64,000 nt of DNA from Chitinimonas viridis. Lineage in GTDB: Bacteria; Pseudomonadota; Gammaproteobacteria; Burkholderiales; Chitinimonadaceae. The notes below the pieces were generated by a model. The model was not told the origin of the DNA. It saw only the letters and a list, made by a program, of their open reading frames with translations, and made no database searches. Where the stretch lies: NCBI RefSeq assembly GCF_030409555.1, contig NZ_JAUFPU010000018.1:1179978-1243977 (forward strand). Direction: 5' to 3'. Shown here piece by piece: positions 1-11,088 of this stretch; within the stretch, counting starts at the first letter, position 1; each line of letters begins with the position of its first letter. The position numbers and the translations under genes are program-made.

Positions 1-1
1 C

Positions 2-2515
2 GAGAGCGAGCGAGCCTACCGCGAAGTGTTCGAGCGCAGCCATGCGGTCAAGCTGATGCTGGAACCGGACAGTGGCGCCATCGTGGCGGCCAATGCCGCT
101 GCCCGCGAATACTATGGTTATACGGCAGATGAGTTTGCCCGGCTCAATATCAGCCAGATCAACACCCTGCCCCCCGAAGCCATCGCCGCCGAAATCAAGC
201 TGGCCCGCAGCGAGCAGCGCAGCTACTTTCTGTTCCGACACCGCCTCAAGAGCGGTGAAGTACGCGATGTGGAAGTCCATTCCAACCCCATCTCGGTGGG
301 GGGGCGCGAGCTGCTGTATTCCATCATTCATGACATAGGCCGGCAAACTGAGGCCGAGCGGCGCATGCGCTTGACCCGCCACACCTTTGAGCATGCGCAT
401 ATTGCAGCGGTGTGGGTGGCGACCGATGGTTGCATACGCGATGCCAATGCCTACGCCTGCCGCATGCTGCAAAGCACGCTGGCGCAGGTGGCGGGGCAGC
501 CGGTGTGGCGGTATGCGCCGCAGTTGCAGGAAGCACAGTGGCAGGAGCGCTGGAACCAGATCAAGGCGGCGGGGGCGCTCAGTTTCCGCCTGGACATTGC
601 AGGCGCCGACGGCAAATCGACACCCATCGAGGTGCATGCCACCCATATGGCTCTCGATGGCGACGAGTTCATCATCGCTTATGCCCGCAATATCCAGGAT
701 CAGGTGCGGGCCGAGGGACTGCTCAGCCTGCAGCACGAGGTGCTGGAGAGCCTGGCTGCAGGCCATGCACTAAGCCATGTCATGGAGGCTACTGCGCGGG
801 GGGTGGAGAACCTGCTGCCGGATGCCCGATGCTCCATCCTGATACTGGATGGCAATCAGTTGCGCCATGGCGCCTCACCCAGCCTCGCACCGGCTTTCAT
901 GGCGGCCATAGAAGGCATCAGCATTGGTCCCAAAGTGGGTTCCTGCGGCTCGGCGGCGTATTTCAACCGGGTGGTGGAAGTAGAGGATGTGGCCCACGAT
1001 CCGCTATGGCAGGGCTATGCGCAACTGGCAAGCGAACATGGCGTGGCTGCCTGCTGGTCTACCCCCATACATGGCAGCGATGGCAGGGTGCTGGGCACCT
1101 TTGCCATCTACTACGGCGAGCGGCGCCTCCCCAGCGAGTTTCATCGCCGGGTGGTCGATGCCTGTACCCATTTGATCGGCATTGCCATTGAGCACCGCGA
1201 GGCCGAGGCCAGGGTACATAGCCTGGCTTTCTATGACCCGCTGACCGGCCTGCCCAACCGGTCGCTGTTTGCCGATCGGGTGGAGCTGGCGCTGGCCCAT
1301 GCGATACGTGACAACAGCCCGCTGGCCGTGTTGTTCGTCGATCTGGACCGCTTTAAGACCATCAATGACTCATTGGGCCATGCGGCGGGCGATCGCCTGC
1401 TCAAGACCATGGCGACCAGGTTGGAGCAGGTGGTGCGGGAGTCGGATACCGTCTGCCGCCAGGGTGGCGATGAATTCGTCCTGCTGCTCAACGACTGCGA
1501 CGCCCTGGGTGCCGCCAGCGTGGCGGAGAAGCTGATTGCGGCCGCAGCCGAGAAGGTGGAGTTCGACGGACTGACCCTGAATGGCTCGGCCAGTGTGGGC
1601 ATCGCCCTGTTCCCCGATGACGGCACCGACTACGACAATCTGCTCAAGCACGCCGATGCCGCCATGTATCGGGCCAAGGAGCTGGGCCGCAATGCTTTCT
1701 GTTTCTACCAGCCTGCCATGGACAAGGATGCCGCCGAGCGGCTGGAGGTGGAGGCGGCCCTGCGGCTGGCGCTAAGCCGGCAGGAGCTGCTGCTGCACTA
1801 CCAGCCCCAGGTGCATATCGCAGATGGCAGCGTCTATGGTCTGGAAGCGCTGGTGCGATGGCGCCACCCTCAATGGGGCATGGTGTCGCCAGCCCGGTTC
1901 ATTCCCATCGCCGAGGAGAGCGGGCTGATCGATGCGGTGGGTAGCTGGGTGTTGGACGAGGCCTGCCGGCAGATGGCCGAGTGGGTACGCATAGGTATCG
2001 CGCCGCCCCGCATCTCGGTCAACCTGTCCGCCCGGCAGTTCCGCCACGATGATATCCCGAACCTTGTGGCGCAGACCCTTGCCCGCCACGGCTTGGCGCC
2101 GGCGCAGCTGACGCTGGAGATCACCGAAAGCCTGATGATGGTGCGGGATGAACATACCCTGGCTGCACTGAACAAGCTTGATGCCATGGGTGTGGCGCTG
2201 GCGGTGGATGACTTCGGGACAGGTTACTCCAGCCTGGGCTACCTCAAGCGCTACCCGGTGGGCGAGCTCAAGCTGGACCAGAGCTTTGTGCGCGATCTGA
2301 GCGAGGATGCAGAAGACCGTGCCCTGGCCAGCGCGGTGGTACGCATAGGTCAGAGTCTGCGGATGACAGTGGTGGCTGAGGGCGTGGAAACTGCCGAGCA
2401 ACTGGCCTTCCTGCAGTCGGAAGGTTGCGACGTGGCGCAGGGCTACCATTTTGCCCGCCCGCTGGCACCGGTTGACCTGGCCTTGTGGCTGGCCGCCAGG
2501 CCGAACCAGCCCTAG
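2..2515 (+). CDS. PAS-PAS-GAF-GGDEF-EAL cyclic-di-GMP signalling protein (5' truncated by window edge)
   Basis: Predicted dual-domain enzyme for cyclic-di-GMP synthesis and breakdown. The frame is open from base 2 (residues before the GTG at 26 read ESERAYRE), so the true start lies upstream of the window. Numbering from the GTG at 26, the visible order is a PAS domain (about 1-110), a second PAS (115-235), a GAF (240-390), GGDEF (400-560) and EAL (575-825). The diguanylate cyclase signature is an intact GGDEF near 480, with an RESD product-inhibition I-site five residues upstream. The phosphodiesterase domain has EAL near 607, NLSARQF, ITES, DDFGTGYSSL and the VAEGVET loop, so both activities look competent. 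No membrane segment is visible in this part. Its stop codon overlaps that of recD on the other strand (CTAG). Confidence 0.93.
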   Translation, partial: ESERAYREVFERSHAVKLMLEPDSGAIVAANAAAREYYGYTADEFARLNISQINTLPPEAIAAEIKLARSEQRSYFLFRHRLKSGEVRDVEVHSNPISVGGRELLYSIIHDIGRQTEAERRMRLTRHTFEHAHIAAVWVATDGCIRDANAYACRMLQSTLAQVAGQPVWRYAPQLQEAQWQERWNQIKAAGALSFRLDIAGADGKSTPIEVHATHMALDGDEFIIAYARNIQDQVRAEGLLSLQHEVLESLAAGHALSHVMEATARGVENLLPDARCSILILDGNQLRHGASPSLAPAFMAAIEGISIGPKVGSCGSAAYFNRVVEVEDVAHDPLWQGYAQLASEHGVAACWSTPIHGSDGRVLGTFAIYYGERRLPSEFHRRVVDACTHLIGIAIEHREAEARVHSLAFYDPLTGLPNRSLFADRVELALAHAIRDNSPLAVLFVDLDRFKTINDSLGHAAGDRLLKTMATRLEQVVRESDTVCRQGGDEFVLLLNDCDALGAASVAEKLIAAAAEKVEFDGLTLNGSASVGIALFPDDGTDYDNLLKHADAAMYRAKELGRNAFCFYQPAMDKDAAERLEVEAALRLALSRQELLLHYQPQVHIADGSVYGLEALVRWRHPQWGMVSPARFIPIAEESGLIDAVGSWVLDEACRQMAEWVRIGIAPPRISVNLSARQFRHDDIPNLVAQTLARHGLAPAQLTLEITESLMMVRDEHTLAALNKLDAMGVALAVDDFGTGYSSLGYLKRYPVGELKLDQSFVRDLSEDAEDRALASAVVRIGQSLRMTVVAEGVETAEQLAFLQSEGCDVAQGYHFARPLAPVDLALWLAARPNQP

Positions 2516-4281
2516 TATTCGCTCGGGATAGTGTCAGCCGGCACCCTCAATCTGTCCGCCAAGCCACTATCCCGTTGGACGCTGCGCTGCAGCGCGCCCG
2601 CCAAGGTCGAGGCCGAGCCCCATACCGCCACCTTGCGACGGGCACGGGTCAAGGCCGTGTAGATCAGGCTGCGACTCAGCACGGCAGCGTCCTCATCGGG
2701 CAGCAGCAGCCAAACTTCATCGAACTCCGAGCCTTGCGACTGGTGTACGGTCAGGGCAAAGGCGGTTTCGTGGCGGGGCAGGCGGGTGGGGGCATAGCCG
2801 CGCCAGCCGGCCTCCTGCGGGAAGTACACCCGCAAGCCCTGTTCGTTCTCCAGTACCAGGCCCACGTCGCCATTGGCCAGGCCCAGCACACTGTCGTTGA
2901 CCCGTACGATGACGGGACGGCCGGCATACCAGGGTTGGCGGCGGGGATCCTGCTGCAGCAACCGGGTTTCCAGCAGGCGGTTGATGGCTTCCAGCCCCAC
3001 CGGGCCTTCGCGCAGGGCACAGAGTAGCCGCAGGCGGTGGAAATGGTGGTAGGCGGCATCAATGTCGCGCGCCGCTACCGCCTCGCGGTAGTCCGCCAGC
3101 CGGGTTTGCAGCTGCGTCAGCAGCAGACCCTGCCAGTCGCGGCACAGGCCTGGCTGCCAGGCCAGGTCGGGCGGGGGATCGCGCAGCAACTGCAATGCAC
3201 CCTGGCTGTCACCGGCATTGGCGCAGCGTGCCAGGGCACCGATGCCACTATCGCTGCCAAAGCGATGGCTGACATGGAGCAGGGCAATGCCATCGGCCAG
3301 GGCCGAGCCGGGCCTGCCGGGCGGTAGGCGGGCTCCCGTGGCAGCCGCCAGGCGGCGGCTGCCATCCGGTGTGCGCCCTGCCTGCCGCACCAGTTCGGCA
3401 AAGGCACTGCCAGCTTCCACCGATGCCAGTTGATCGCGGTCGCCCAGCAGTATCAGCCGCGCATGCCGGGGTAGTGCTGCCAGCAGGCGGGCGAACAGCG
3501 CCAGATCGATCATCGAGGCTTCGTCCACCACCAGGATATCCAGTCCCAGCGGTTGGCCGGGGCCGTAGCGCGGTTGCGCACCATCGGGTCGGAAACCCAG
3601 CAGCCGGTGCAGGGTCTGGGCCTCTTCCGGCAGGGCGGCGCGGGTAATCATGTCTATGGGCAGGCGGTCGCGCGCCTGCTTGAGGGCTTCCACCATGCGG
3701 GCGGCCGCCCGGCCGGTGGGGGCGGCCAGCACGATGCGTGCGGCGGGCTCCAGTTGCACCAGCGCGGCCAGCACCTTGGCTACGGTGGTGGTCTTGCCGG
3801 TGCCCGGCCCACCCGAGATCACCGCGATGCGATTGAGCAGGGCGGTGGCTGCCGCCAGTCTTTGGCCATCGTCACCGGCCGTGCCGGCAAACAAGGGGTC
3901 CAGTACGGTACGCGCCTGCTTGGGTGTCAGCTCGGTGGCGCTGGCGCGCTGTGCCAGTTCGGCGGCCACCGTCAGTTCGTCCGCCCACAGACGGCCCAGG
4001 TAGAGGCGGTCGCCATCCAGTATGAATGGGGCGTAGCCTTCCGTCAGGGCGACAAAACCGCTCTGTAGCAGCGCCACACGCCAGGTTTGCAGTTCGGGCA
4101 GGATGGTGCCCTGCCAATGCTGGCCTGCCATGTCGCTCAGATTGAGGCAGACATGCCCTTCCTCCGCGCGGCTGGCGACCAGGGCCGCGGCCTGCAAGGC
4201 CGCTTGTGCGGCGGCAGGAAAGCGCTGCTCCAGCCAGGCCTTCAGTTCGGCGGCGAACGGCGGCAGGGTGGCGATATTCAT
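2512..4281 (-). CDS. recD: RecBCD exonuclease V alpha subunit RecD
   Basis: 5'-3' superfamily 1 helicase motor of the RecBCD complex, which processes double-strand breaks and loads RecA at Chi. The 589-residue protein has Walker A GGPGTGKTT (about 157-165), Walker B VVDEAS (about 250) and, near the C-terminus, the helicase motifs VHQSQGSEFDEV and YTALTRARRK. The length is close to that of other RecD proteins. The ATG overlaps the recB stop codon by four bases (ATGA), which implies translational coupling in recC-recB-recD. A lysine/arginine-poor N-terminal 120 residues fits the RecB-binding domain of RecD. Identification is by motifs and context. Confidence 0.95.
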   Translation of the reverse strand: MNIATLPPFAAELKAWLEQRFPAAAQAALQAAALVASRAEEGHVCLNLSDMAGQHWQGTILPELQTWRVALLQSGFVALTEGYAPFILDGDRLYLGRLWADELTVAAELAQRASATELTPKQARTVLDPLFAGTAGDDGQRLAAATALLNRIAVISGGPGTGKTTTVAKVLAALVQLEPAARIVLAAPTGRAAARMVEALKQARDRLPIDMITRAALPEEAQTLHRLLGFRPDGAQPRYGPGQPLGLDILVVDEASMIDLALFARLLAALPRHARLILLGDRDQLASVEAGSAFAELVRQAGRTPDGSRRLAAATGARLPPGRPGSALADGIALLHVSHRFGSDSGIGALARCANAGDSQGALQLLRDPPPDLAWQPGLCRDWQGLLLTQLQTRLADYREAVAARDIDAAYHHFHRLRLLCALREGPVGLEAINRLLETRLLQQDPRRQPWYAGRPVIVRVNDSVLGLANGDVGLVLENEQGLRVYFPQEAGWRGYAPTRLPRHETAFALTVHQSQGSEFDEVWLLLPDEDAAVLSRSLIYTALTRARRKVAVWGSASTLAGALQRSVQRDSGLADRLRVPADTIPSEY

Positions 4282-7200
4282 GCCGGCACTCCACAGAACA
4301 GGGCTTCCAGCGCGGTGATCAGGGCCAGCGGCGGGCGATAGTGCCAGACCCCCCGGCCAGCCGGGGTGATGCCGCGCAGGAACAGGTAAAGGGTGCCGCC
4401 AAAGTCGCGCTCATAGTCGTAGCCGGGCTGGCGCCAGCCCAGGTAGCGATGCAGCGCCAGGCAGTAGATCAGGGCCTGCAGGTAGTAGTGCTCATCGGCC
4501 ATCGCGGCCTGCAGCCTGGCGCTGTCGTAGCCCATCAGGCGGTTGGATTTCCAATCCAGCACATAGTGGCGGCCATCAAGCTGGCAGACCAGGTCGATAA
4601 AGCCTTTCAGGTAGCCCTGCCCGACCTCGGCATGCAGGCGCTGGGCGGCCTCGGCAAAGCACGGGGGCAGACCGTGCGCGGGGTCGGCCAGGATGGCGAT
4701 CAGCTGGGGCCAGGCAAACGGTTGCAGGGTATAGGTGAACTCCATCTCCACCAGCCGCTGGCTGGCTGGTACCTGGGCCAGGCAGGTCGCGGCCGGCGTC
4801 AGCGGCGCATGCAGGGTGGCCTCGACCAGATCGGCCGCCATCCCGGCCCACTGGGGGTCAAAGCCATGGGCCTGCAACTGGCGCTGGGCCAATGCTTCCA
4901 GCGCCGGCCTATCGTGCCGGCCGTAGTCCCATAGCTCGAACAGCGCATGCAGGCAGACACCCGCACGCGGCCCCGCCGGAAAACTGTCGTAGGGACCGAG
5001 CTCATCGGCCATGGCCGGTTCCGGCGGCGCCACGGCGGCATCATGGTCGGGAGCTTCGTCGTGCAGGCCGGCAGTCAGGCCCGAGAAACTGCTCATGCGC
5101 CATTGCCACTGCAGCGAGCGCTGCAGCCTCGCTATCTGCGGCGGTGTCGCCGGCAGCGAGGTGTCGGCGTGCCTGTTGGCAGTCTGTGCCAGGGGCAGCC
5201 AGGCCATGGCGCCGGGGCGGGCGCTGGCGATCAGGGCGTCGATCTCGGCGTGCAGGGCAGCGGCGTCGCGGGTCTGCTCCTGCCCACCGGCCAGCAGCCA
5301 GGCCAGGGCACTGCTGGCCTGCTCCTTCACCTGGCCCCAGGCGATGATGCAGGCGCTGCGGGGACGGGTCAGCGCCACGTAGAGCAGGCGCAGCTTCTCG
5401 GCCAGCCGCTCTTCCCGCGCGCGCTGACGGCGCTGGTCGAACAAGGGCGAGCCCAGGTCCAGGACATTGCTGTCGTCCTCGTAGCACAAGGCCCAGCGCT
5501 CGTGCTGCTTGAACAGCTGGCCATCCCACAGAAAGGGGCAGAACACGACGGGGTATTCCAGGCCTTTGGCCGCGTGGATGGTGACCAGGCGTACGCGGCT
5601 GGCGTCGCTTTCCAGCCGCATCAGTTGTTCGTCGTCCTCGCCGCTGGCTTCGGCCAGATTGCTGCGGTACCAGGCCAGCAAGGGGGCCAGGCCGGGCCGC
5701 TCCCGCCGGGCCAGTTCCACCAGTTCAAACAGGTGCAGCAGATTGGTCAACCGCCGCTCGCCGTCATGCCAGCCGGCGATGCGCTCGGCGGCGCCACTTT
5801 CTATCAGCCAGGCAGTCAGGGCGGCCATGGCGCCACGGCTGTGCAGCAGTTGCTGCCAACGGCGGAAATCGGCCAGGGTGGCTTCCCAGCGTGCCTCGTT
5901 GTGCAGGCGTGCATACAGGCCTTCGGCGTCCAGCCCGGTACTCAGCGTCACCATGGCAGACCTGACCTGGCGATCACTGGGGTTGACCAGGGCATTCAGC
6001 ACCTGCAGCAGGTCCTGGGCTTCTTCGGTCTCGAATACCCGCTGCCGGCTGATACGCACACTTGCAATGCCGCGTGCCTCCAGTGCGGCTTGCATGGCTT
6101 GCAGCTCATCGTGCTTGCTGGCCAGTACGGCAATATCGCCGCCGCCCAGTGCCTGTCCGCCCAGGCTGGCGCGGCCTGGGGTCAGCAGGGCGGCGATGCG
6201 GTCGGCTGTCAGGGCTACGGCCTGGTTGCGGGCATCCGCCTTGCCCAGGCTGTCGTCGCCCAGCCAGTCCCAGGCCAGGGCCGCATGCACCTGGCCGTCC
6301 AGCAGCAGGGTGGGCTTGTCGTCCAGCGCATCCACTTCGGGGTAGCCCAGTTCGGGCAGCAGGAAAGGCGCTTCGCTGCGGCCAAACAGCTGCGACAGCG
6401 CAGCGACCAAGGCGGGTGTGCTGCGGCGGTTGGTGCCCAGGCTGTAGCGCCTGTCCGGCGCTACCCGCTGGCGGGCGGCTAGGTAGGCGTGCAACTCGGC
6501 ACCCCGGAAGGCATAGATGGCCTGCTTGGGGTCACCCACCAGGAAGGCCGGCGCATCGCCGCCACCGAACAGGCGGTCGAAAATGCGGAACTGCAGTGGG
6601 TCGGTATCCTGGAATTCGTCTATCAGGGCGGCGTGGTAGCGCTGCCGAAGGGCACGGCTCAGCAGCGCTTCATGATCCTGGGCCAGCGCGGCATCCAGTT
6701 CGACCAGTAGATCGTGGAAACTCATGATGCCCAGGGCGGTCTTGCGGGCGTGGACACGTTCCACCAGTTCGGCCACCAGCCTGCCCAGGGTGCGGCGCAG
6801 GCGGGCATCATAGGCTTGGGCCAGTGGCAGCGCCGCCGTGGCCCAGGGCTCGAACAGCTCGAATACAGCGGGCAGCTCGGCAGGTGCCTTGAGGGCGGCT
6901 TGCAGCTCGCGCGCAAATAGCCGGCGTACCCGGCTCTCGGCCTGCCCCGGTGATTTCTCATCCTCGGCAATGGCAGGCAGGGCGGGGTTGTCCAGCCATT
7001 GCCGCCACAGCGCCAGCGAGCCTAGCAACCAGTCCCGCCGGTGCGTGCCCTTGAACTGGCCCGCTTCGGAGCGTGCCAGCAACCAGGCCTCGGCAGCGGC
7101 GCCCTCCTGTGCCCAGCGCTGGCTCAAGGCGGTATGCGCGGCGACGAAGCGCTGTTCCAGCTCGGCCAGGCCGGCCAGCTCGGGCACCGCCACCCGCAGG

Positions 7201-7781
7201 TCGGTATGGCCCAGATAGCCGCGCAGTCCGGCCAGCCATACATCGGGCGACTGGCCGTTGGCGATCAGCCAGTTCAGCCAGCTGCTGCTGGCCCCGGCAG
7301 TCTCGTTCTTCCAGGCAGCATCGGCGGCTTCCTGCAACAACGTCGTCTCGTCGGCCACAAACTCGCGTTCCAGCTCCAGGCCCGCCAATAGCGCGTGCTC
7401 GCCCAGGGCGCGCTGGCAAAAGCCGTGTATGGTAAAGACGGCGGCTACATCAAAGCCGGAGACGGCGGCCCGTAGCCGCAAGCTGGCCGGGTAGCGCTCG
7501 GCAGGCTCGGTCTGGGCCAATAGGGCGGCACAGAAAGGATCGGGGCTGTCACCCGTCTCGAACGCCAGTGCCAGCTCTGCCAGGCGGGCACGAATGCGGC
7601 CACGCAGTTCAGCGGTGGCCGCCTTGGTATAGGTCACCACCAAAATCTGTTCGGGCAGCAGTTGCCGTTCCAGCACCAGCCGGGCATACAGGGCGGCAAT
7701 GGTCCAGGTCTTGCCGGTGCCGGCACTCGCCTCAATCAGGTTGAGGCCATCCAGTGGCGTGGCCAGGGCGTCGAAGCTCAT
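4278..7781 (-). CDS. recB: RecBCD exonuclease V beta subunit RecB
   Basis: 3'-5' helicase and nuclease subunit of RecBCD. The 1167-residue protein begins with the UvrD-type Walker A EASAGTGKT (17-25), has YTKAATAELRGR shortly after, the DEFQDTD Walker B/motif II region (about 390), HAAKGLEYPVVF (motif V) and LLYVALTRPRS (motif VI). The C-terminal nuclease domain has GFIDLVCQ followed by VLDWKSN, the D-K pair of the RecB nuclease fold. Length matches the family (about 1180). Its ATG overlaps the recC stop by four bases and its stop overlaps the recD start, so the three genes form one coupled operon. Confidence 0.96.
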   Translation of the reverse strand: MSFDALATPLDGLNLIEASAGTGKTWTIAALYARLVLERQLLPEQILVVTYTKAATAELRGRIRARLAELALAFETGDSPDPFCAALLAQTEPAERYPASLRLRAAVSGFDVAAVFTIHGFCQRALGEHALLAGLELEREFVADETTLLQEAADAAWKNETAGASSSWLNWLIANGQSPDVWLAGLRGYLGHTDLRVAVPELAGLAELEQRFVAAHTALSQRWAQEGAAAEAWLLARSEAGQFKGTHRRDWLLGSLALWRQWLDNPALPAIAEDEKSPGQAESRVRRLFARELQAALKAPAELPAVFELFEPWATAALPLAQAYDARLRRTLGRLVAELVERVHARKTALGIMSFHDLLVELDAALAQDHEALLSRALRQRYHAALIDEFQDTDPLQFRIFDRLFGGGDAPAFLVGDPKQAIYAFRGAELHAYLAARQRVAPDRRYSLGTNRRSTPALVAALSQLFGRSEAPFLLPELGYPEVDALDDKPTLLLDGQVHAALAWDWLGDDSLGKADARNQAVALTADRIAALLTPGRASLGGQALGGGDIAVLASKHDELQAMQAALEARGIASVRISRQRVFETEEAQDLLQVLNALVNPSDRQVRSAMVTLSTGLDAEGLYARLHNEARWEATLADFRRWQQLLHSRGAMAALTAWLIESGAAERIAGWHDGERRLTNLLHLFELVELARRERPGLAPLLAWYRSNLAEASGEDDEQLMRLESDASRVRLVTIHAAKGLEYPVVFCPFLWDGQLFKQHERWALCYEDDSNVLDLGSPLFDQRRQRAREERLAEKLRLLYVALTRPRSACIIAWGQVKEQASSALAWLLAGGQEQTRDAAALHAEIDALIASARPGAMAWLPLAQTANRHADTSLPATPPQIARLQRSLQWQWRMSSFSGLTAGLHDEAPDHDAAVAPPEPAMADELGPYDSFPAGPRAGVCLHALFELWDYGRHDRPALEALAQRQLQAHGFDPQWAGMAADLVEATLHAPLTPAATCLAQVPASQRLVEMEFTYTLQPFAWPQLIAILADPAHGLPPCFAEAAQRLHAEVGQGYLKGFIDLVCQLDGRHYVLDWKSNRLMGYDSARLQAAMADEHYYLQALIYCLALHRYLGWRQPGYDYERDFGGTLYLFLRGITPAGRGVWHYRPPLALITALEALFCGVPA

Positions 7782-10700
7782 GTCAGCGCCGTCCGTTGTT
7801 CATGCTGTAACAGGGGCAGTAGCAACTGCTCGGCCAGGGCAACAAACGTATCGTCCAGCGGCATCTGGCCTCGCCATAGCGCCCGCATGCCAGCAAAGCT
7901 GCCCTCGCCGGCAAAGCGGTCGGTGCCCAGCCAGGCCTTGCGGGCTGCATCCAGCGCCTTGGCCGGGCTCGGGTCGCGGCCACTGCTCAGGCCCTCGGCA
8001 TAGGCCAGGCTGCTGCGAGGCAGTAAAGGGATGGGTCGCGTCATGGCCAGGCGATAGGCTGCCAGCCAGTCCGCCAGCAAGCTGCGGCTGTCGGCCACCG
8101 CTTGGTAGTGGGCGACTTCTTCCAGCCCGACCAGCCGGGTGGTGCAGGCAATGCCGGCAGGTTGGCTGGCACAGAGCAGCAGGTGCTGCAGCCAGGCTGC
8201 CAGCCTGTCGCCTTCGCGCAGCTTGCCGGGCTGCCGCAGGGCCAGGCCATCTGGCCCCAGGCCGCGCAGCAGGCCTTGCAGGCGCAGTTTTTCCAGCTCC
8301 AGATTGATGGCCACTTCGCCGCTTCCGGCCTGCCGCCACAGCGCCACGGCGGGGGCAAAATGGCGGGCCGATTGTTCGGCCCATATGTCGCCTGCCTGGC
8401 CGGCTGGCAGCAGCGCAGCGCCCTGCCCCAGCGCGGTCAGTGTATCGGCCGAATCTGCCTGGGCGGCGCCCAGCAGGAGCAGGGCACGCTCGCCCGGCCT
8501 GTCCAGCTCGAAGGGCTCGCGGTGGGCCAGGGTGGCTTCGCCCCGGTCCAGCCTGACGCCCACCCTGCGCAGAAACCAGCCGCTGCTGTCACGGGCAAAC
8601 TGGATCAGCTCATCCAGTTCCAGCAGCCGCAATGGCTCGGCCGGCAGGCAGGCGTCAGCCAGCGAGGGTGGTTGTGCCTGACCCCGGCCGGCTTGCCGGG
8701 CGATGCTAGCCCAGCGTCCGTCGAAGGTGGGCAGGGCCGCTTGCGGGCCGAAACGCTGGGGCGAGAACGGCTGTAAGGGGTGCCGGTGCAGATAGGCCTG
8801 GGCCGGGTCTGTGCCCTCCTCGCCCCAGCCTACCCTGATGGCATCGAGCAGGTCGGCAATGACGGTGGAGGGCGGCAGGGCCACATCGCTGCGTGCATCG
8901 CGGCCGGTGTAGTAAAGCTGCAGGCCGTCGCGGGCGGCCAGCAGGGTTTCCAGGAACAGCCAGCGCTCGTCCAGTGCCCGGGCTCGATCGCCCCGGCGGG
9001 GATGCTGAGCGATCAGGTCAAAACCATCGGGCTGGCTGTCGCGGGGAAAGGCGCCGTCATCAAGGCCCAGCACGGCCACGATGCGGAAGGGTAGATTGCG
9101 CATGGGCATCAGCTGGGCGAAGGTGACGCCACCGGTCAGAAAGCCGCCGGCGCCCGAACCATCCTTGAGCTTGCCGGCCAGCCATTGCAGCACGGCGACC
9201 CGGCCCACCGGCTGCAGCATGCCGCTGCGCTCACCCAGGGCACCCAGCTCCACCACCACATTACGCAGGGTGTCGACGGCGGCGCGATCGCCTTCCAGGT
9301 CCACAAACCAGTGCTCCAGCCATTCATTCAGCAACTGCGACCATTCCGGCAGGCTGCGGGGCCGGGCCAGGGCGGCTTGCCAGCGTGCCAGCTGCCGGGC
9401 GAAGCGGCTGAGGCCGGCTACCCGGTCGGCAAAGCGCAGGTCCAGGTCTGCCGTCGGCACCAGGCTGGCAAACAGGGGCAGGCCGCCGGCGGCCCCGGCA
9501 TCGGGCAGCGCCACACCGAGCAGCAGGCGCCCCAGGCCCTCCTGCCAGCTGAAGGCATCGCCGGTCTGGTTCCGGCGTATGCCGGCCTCGGCGATCCAGC
9601 CCTGCAGCAGGGGCAGGTCGTCTGCATCCAGGCCAAACTGCTGGGCCAGGGCCGGCAGCTCCAGCAAGGCCGCCAGGCGGTCGGCCTCCCAGTCGCCATC
9701 GGGCACCCGTAGCAGCTCCAACCAGATGGCCAGCAGGGGCGAGCTGCCGAGGCCACCGCGGTCGGCCACGGCATAGGGCAGGTGCGGCTCGCCCTGGCCG
9801 AAGACAGCATCGATATAGGGGGCATAGGTCTCGATATCAGGGCATAGCACCACGATATCGGCCGGCTGCAGGCCAGGGTCGGCAGCCAGGCGGCTGAGCA
9901 GGGCGTCCTTGAGTGTCTCCACCTGCCGCAGTGGGCTGTGGCAGGCATGGATGGCCAGGCTATGATCGACTGCAGGCAGGGCTTCTAGCGGTTCTGCATC
10001 CAGCAACAGCAGAGCGTGCTGCAACTGGCCCAGCAGGCCACTGGCAGGCGGGCCTTCATCGGGCAGGCTGGTCAGTTCATCGGCGCTGGCCAGGTCATCG
10101 AAGAACACCCTGCCCTGCGCCCCCCAGGCGGCCAGCAGGCGCTCGCCCGGCCCATGGGCCTGTTCCCGGTCGCTGATGTCGCCCCAGGGCTGGGCACAGG
10201 GATTCAGCGCAAACAGGCAGACATCCAGGCGTTGGCCCAATACCTTAAGTATCTGCAGGAACAGTGGCGGCAGGCTGCTGCTGCCGAACAACACAATGCG
10301 CTCGGGTAATGGCAGGGGGGCTGGGTCCTGCAGGCGTGCCACCAGGGCCTGCATCAGGTCAGCCCGGTGGGCGCTGCTGCGGTCACGTGCCAGGCTGCAC
10401 CAGAGGGCGGCTTGCCAGTGCTCGTCCGGCCCCAGACCCAGGCTGCGGCCGGACTCCCAGGCGGCCAGCCAGTCCGGGCGGTACACCAGGTACTGGTCGA
10501 ACACATCGGCAATGCGGCTGGCCAGCCGCCAGCGTCGGCGCTCCGACAGCACCTGGTGCTGCGCTTGGTCGGCCAGGCTGTCGTCTGGCGGGGTGAGATA
10601 GCCGGCCAGCTCGGGCGGCGGTTGCAGCAGCAGGGCGTGCAGGCGCCAGGCTAGGGCGTCGCTGCCGAACGGGCCGCTGCGTGGTTGCGGGCCCAGTACG

Positions 10701-10921
10701 GTCTCGACCAGCTGCCACAGAAAGGTGGCGGGCAATGGGAAATCCATATTGGCGCACACCCCGAAACGCTCGGCGATACGCAGGCTGAGCCAGCGCCCCA
10801 TGCCGCGTGCCTGCACGATGACCGTCTCCTTGGCATAGGGCTGGGCAGGCGGTATGGCCAGCACGCCGTAGAGCAGCGTGGCCAGGGTTTCCAGGCGGTT
10901 GGATTGGTAAAGATGGAGCAC
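7778..10921 (-). CDS. recC: RecBCD exonuclease V gamma subunit RecC
   Basis: Non-catalytic scaffold and Chi-recognition subunit of RecBCD, 1047 residues from the GTG at 10921. This start gives (M)[16 protein letters not shown], which is the conserved N-terminus of RecC. The reading frame stays open upstream to 11080, but the extra 53 residues are arginine- and alanine-rich, unlike the family, and would run into the glyQ promoter. Other recognisable parts are [18 protein letters not shown] and CANMDFPLP near the N-terminus and the degenerate helicase-like core that no longer has a Walker A. It is the first gene of recC-recB-recD and diverges from glyQ. Confidence 0.93.
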   Translation of the reverse strand: MLHLYQSNRLETLATLLYGVLAIPPAQPYAKETVIVQARGMGRWLSLRIAERFGVCANMDFPLPATFLWQLVETVLGPQPRSGPFGSDALAWRLHALLLQPPPELAGYLTPPDDSLADQAQHQVLSERRRWRLASRIADVFDQYLVYRPDWLAAWESGRSLGLGPDEHWQAALWCSLARDRSSAHRADLMQALVARLQDPAPLPLPERIVLFGSSSLPPLFLQILKVLGQRLDVCLFALNPCAQPWGDISDREQAHGPGERLLAAWGAQGRVFFDDLASADELTSLPDEGPPASGLLGQLQHALLLLDAEPLEALPAVDHSLAIHACHSPLRQVETLKDALLSRLAADPGLQPADIVVLCPDIETYAPYIDAVFGQGEPHLPYAVADRGGLGSSPLLAIWLELLRVPDGDWEADRLAALLELPALAQQFGLDADDLPLLQGWIAEAGIRRNQTGDAFSWQEGLGRLLLGVALPDAGAAGGLPLFASLVPTADLDLRFADRVAGLSRFARQLARWQAALARPRSLPEWSQLLNEWLEHWFVDLEGDRAAVDTLRNVVVELGALGERSGMLQPVGRVAVLQWLAGKLKDGSGAGGFLTGGVTFAQLMPMRNLPFRIVAVLGLDDGAFPRDSQPDGFDLIAQHPRRGDRARALDERWLFLETLLAARDGLQLYYTGRDARSDVALPPSTVIADLLDAIRVGWGEEGTDPAQAYLHRHPLQPFSPQRFGPQAALPTFDGRWASIARQAGRGQAQPPSLADACLPAEPLRLLELDELIQFARDSSGWFLRRVGVRLDRGEATLAHREPFELDRPGERALLLLGAAQADSADTLTALGQGAALLPAGQAGDIWAEQSARHFAPAVALWRQAGSGEVAINLELEKLRLQGLLRGLGPDGLALRQPGKLREGDRLAAWLQHLLLCASQPAGIACTTRLVGLEEVAHYQAVADSRSLLADWLAAYRLAMTRPIPLLPRSSLAYAEGLSSGRDPSPAKALDAARKAWLGTDRFAGEGSFAGMRALWRGQMPLDDTFVALAEQLLLPLLQHEQRTALT

Positions 10922-11041
10922 GTGGGCGGCTGCGAGCGTTGGGTGGCCCGATGATACCTGCAGGGGACGGCATCGCGCATGCTGTGTCGCGCTTGCGACG
11001 ACCATGCATGCAAACGGGGATGCCAAGCGCGCAAGTTCAAG

Positions 11042-11047
11042 TAGAAT
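11042..11047 (+). promoter_or_regulatory. Candidate -10 box for glyQ
   Basis: TAGAAT lies 42 bases before the glyQ ATG, in the divergent recC-glyQ spacer. No convincing -35 hexamer is seen at 16-18 bases spacing, so this is only a candidate. The same hexamer recurs upstream of several other genes in the window. Confidence 0.35.
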
Positions 11048-11088
11048 CCTGGCTTTATATCGTTCTACTTTATCGGGCACCCGTCACA

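Noticed and set aside
10922..11080. An upstream extension of recC
   Set aside because: The added residues do not resemble RecC, whose conserved N-terminus begins at the GTG at 10921, and the extension overlaps the glyQ promoter region.
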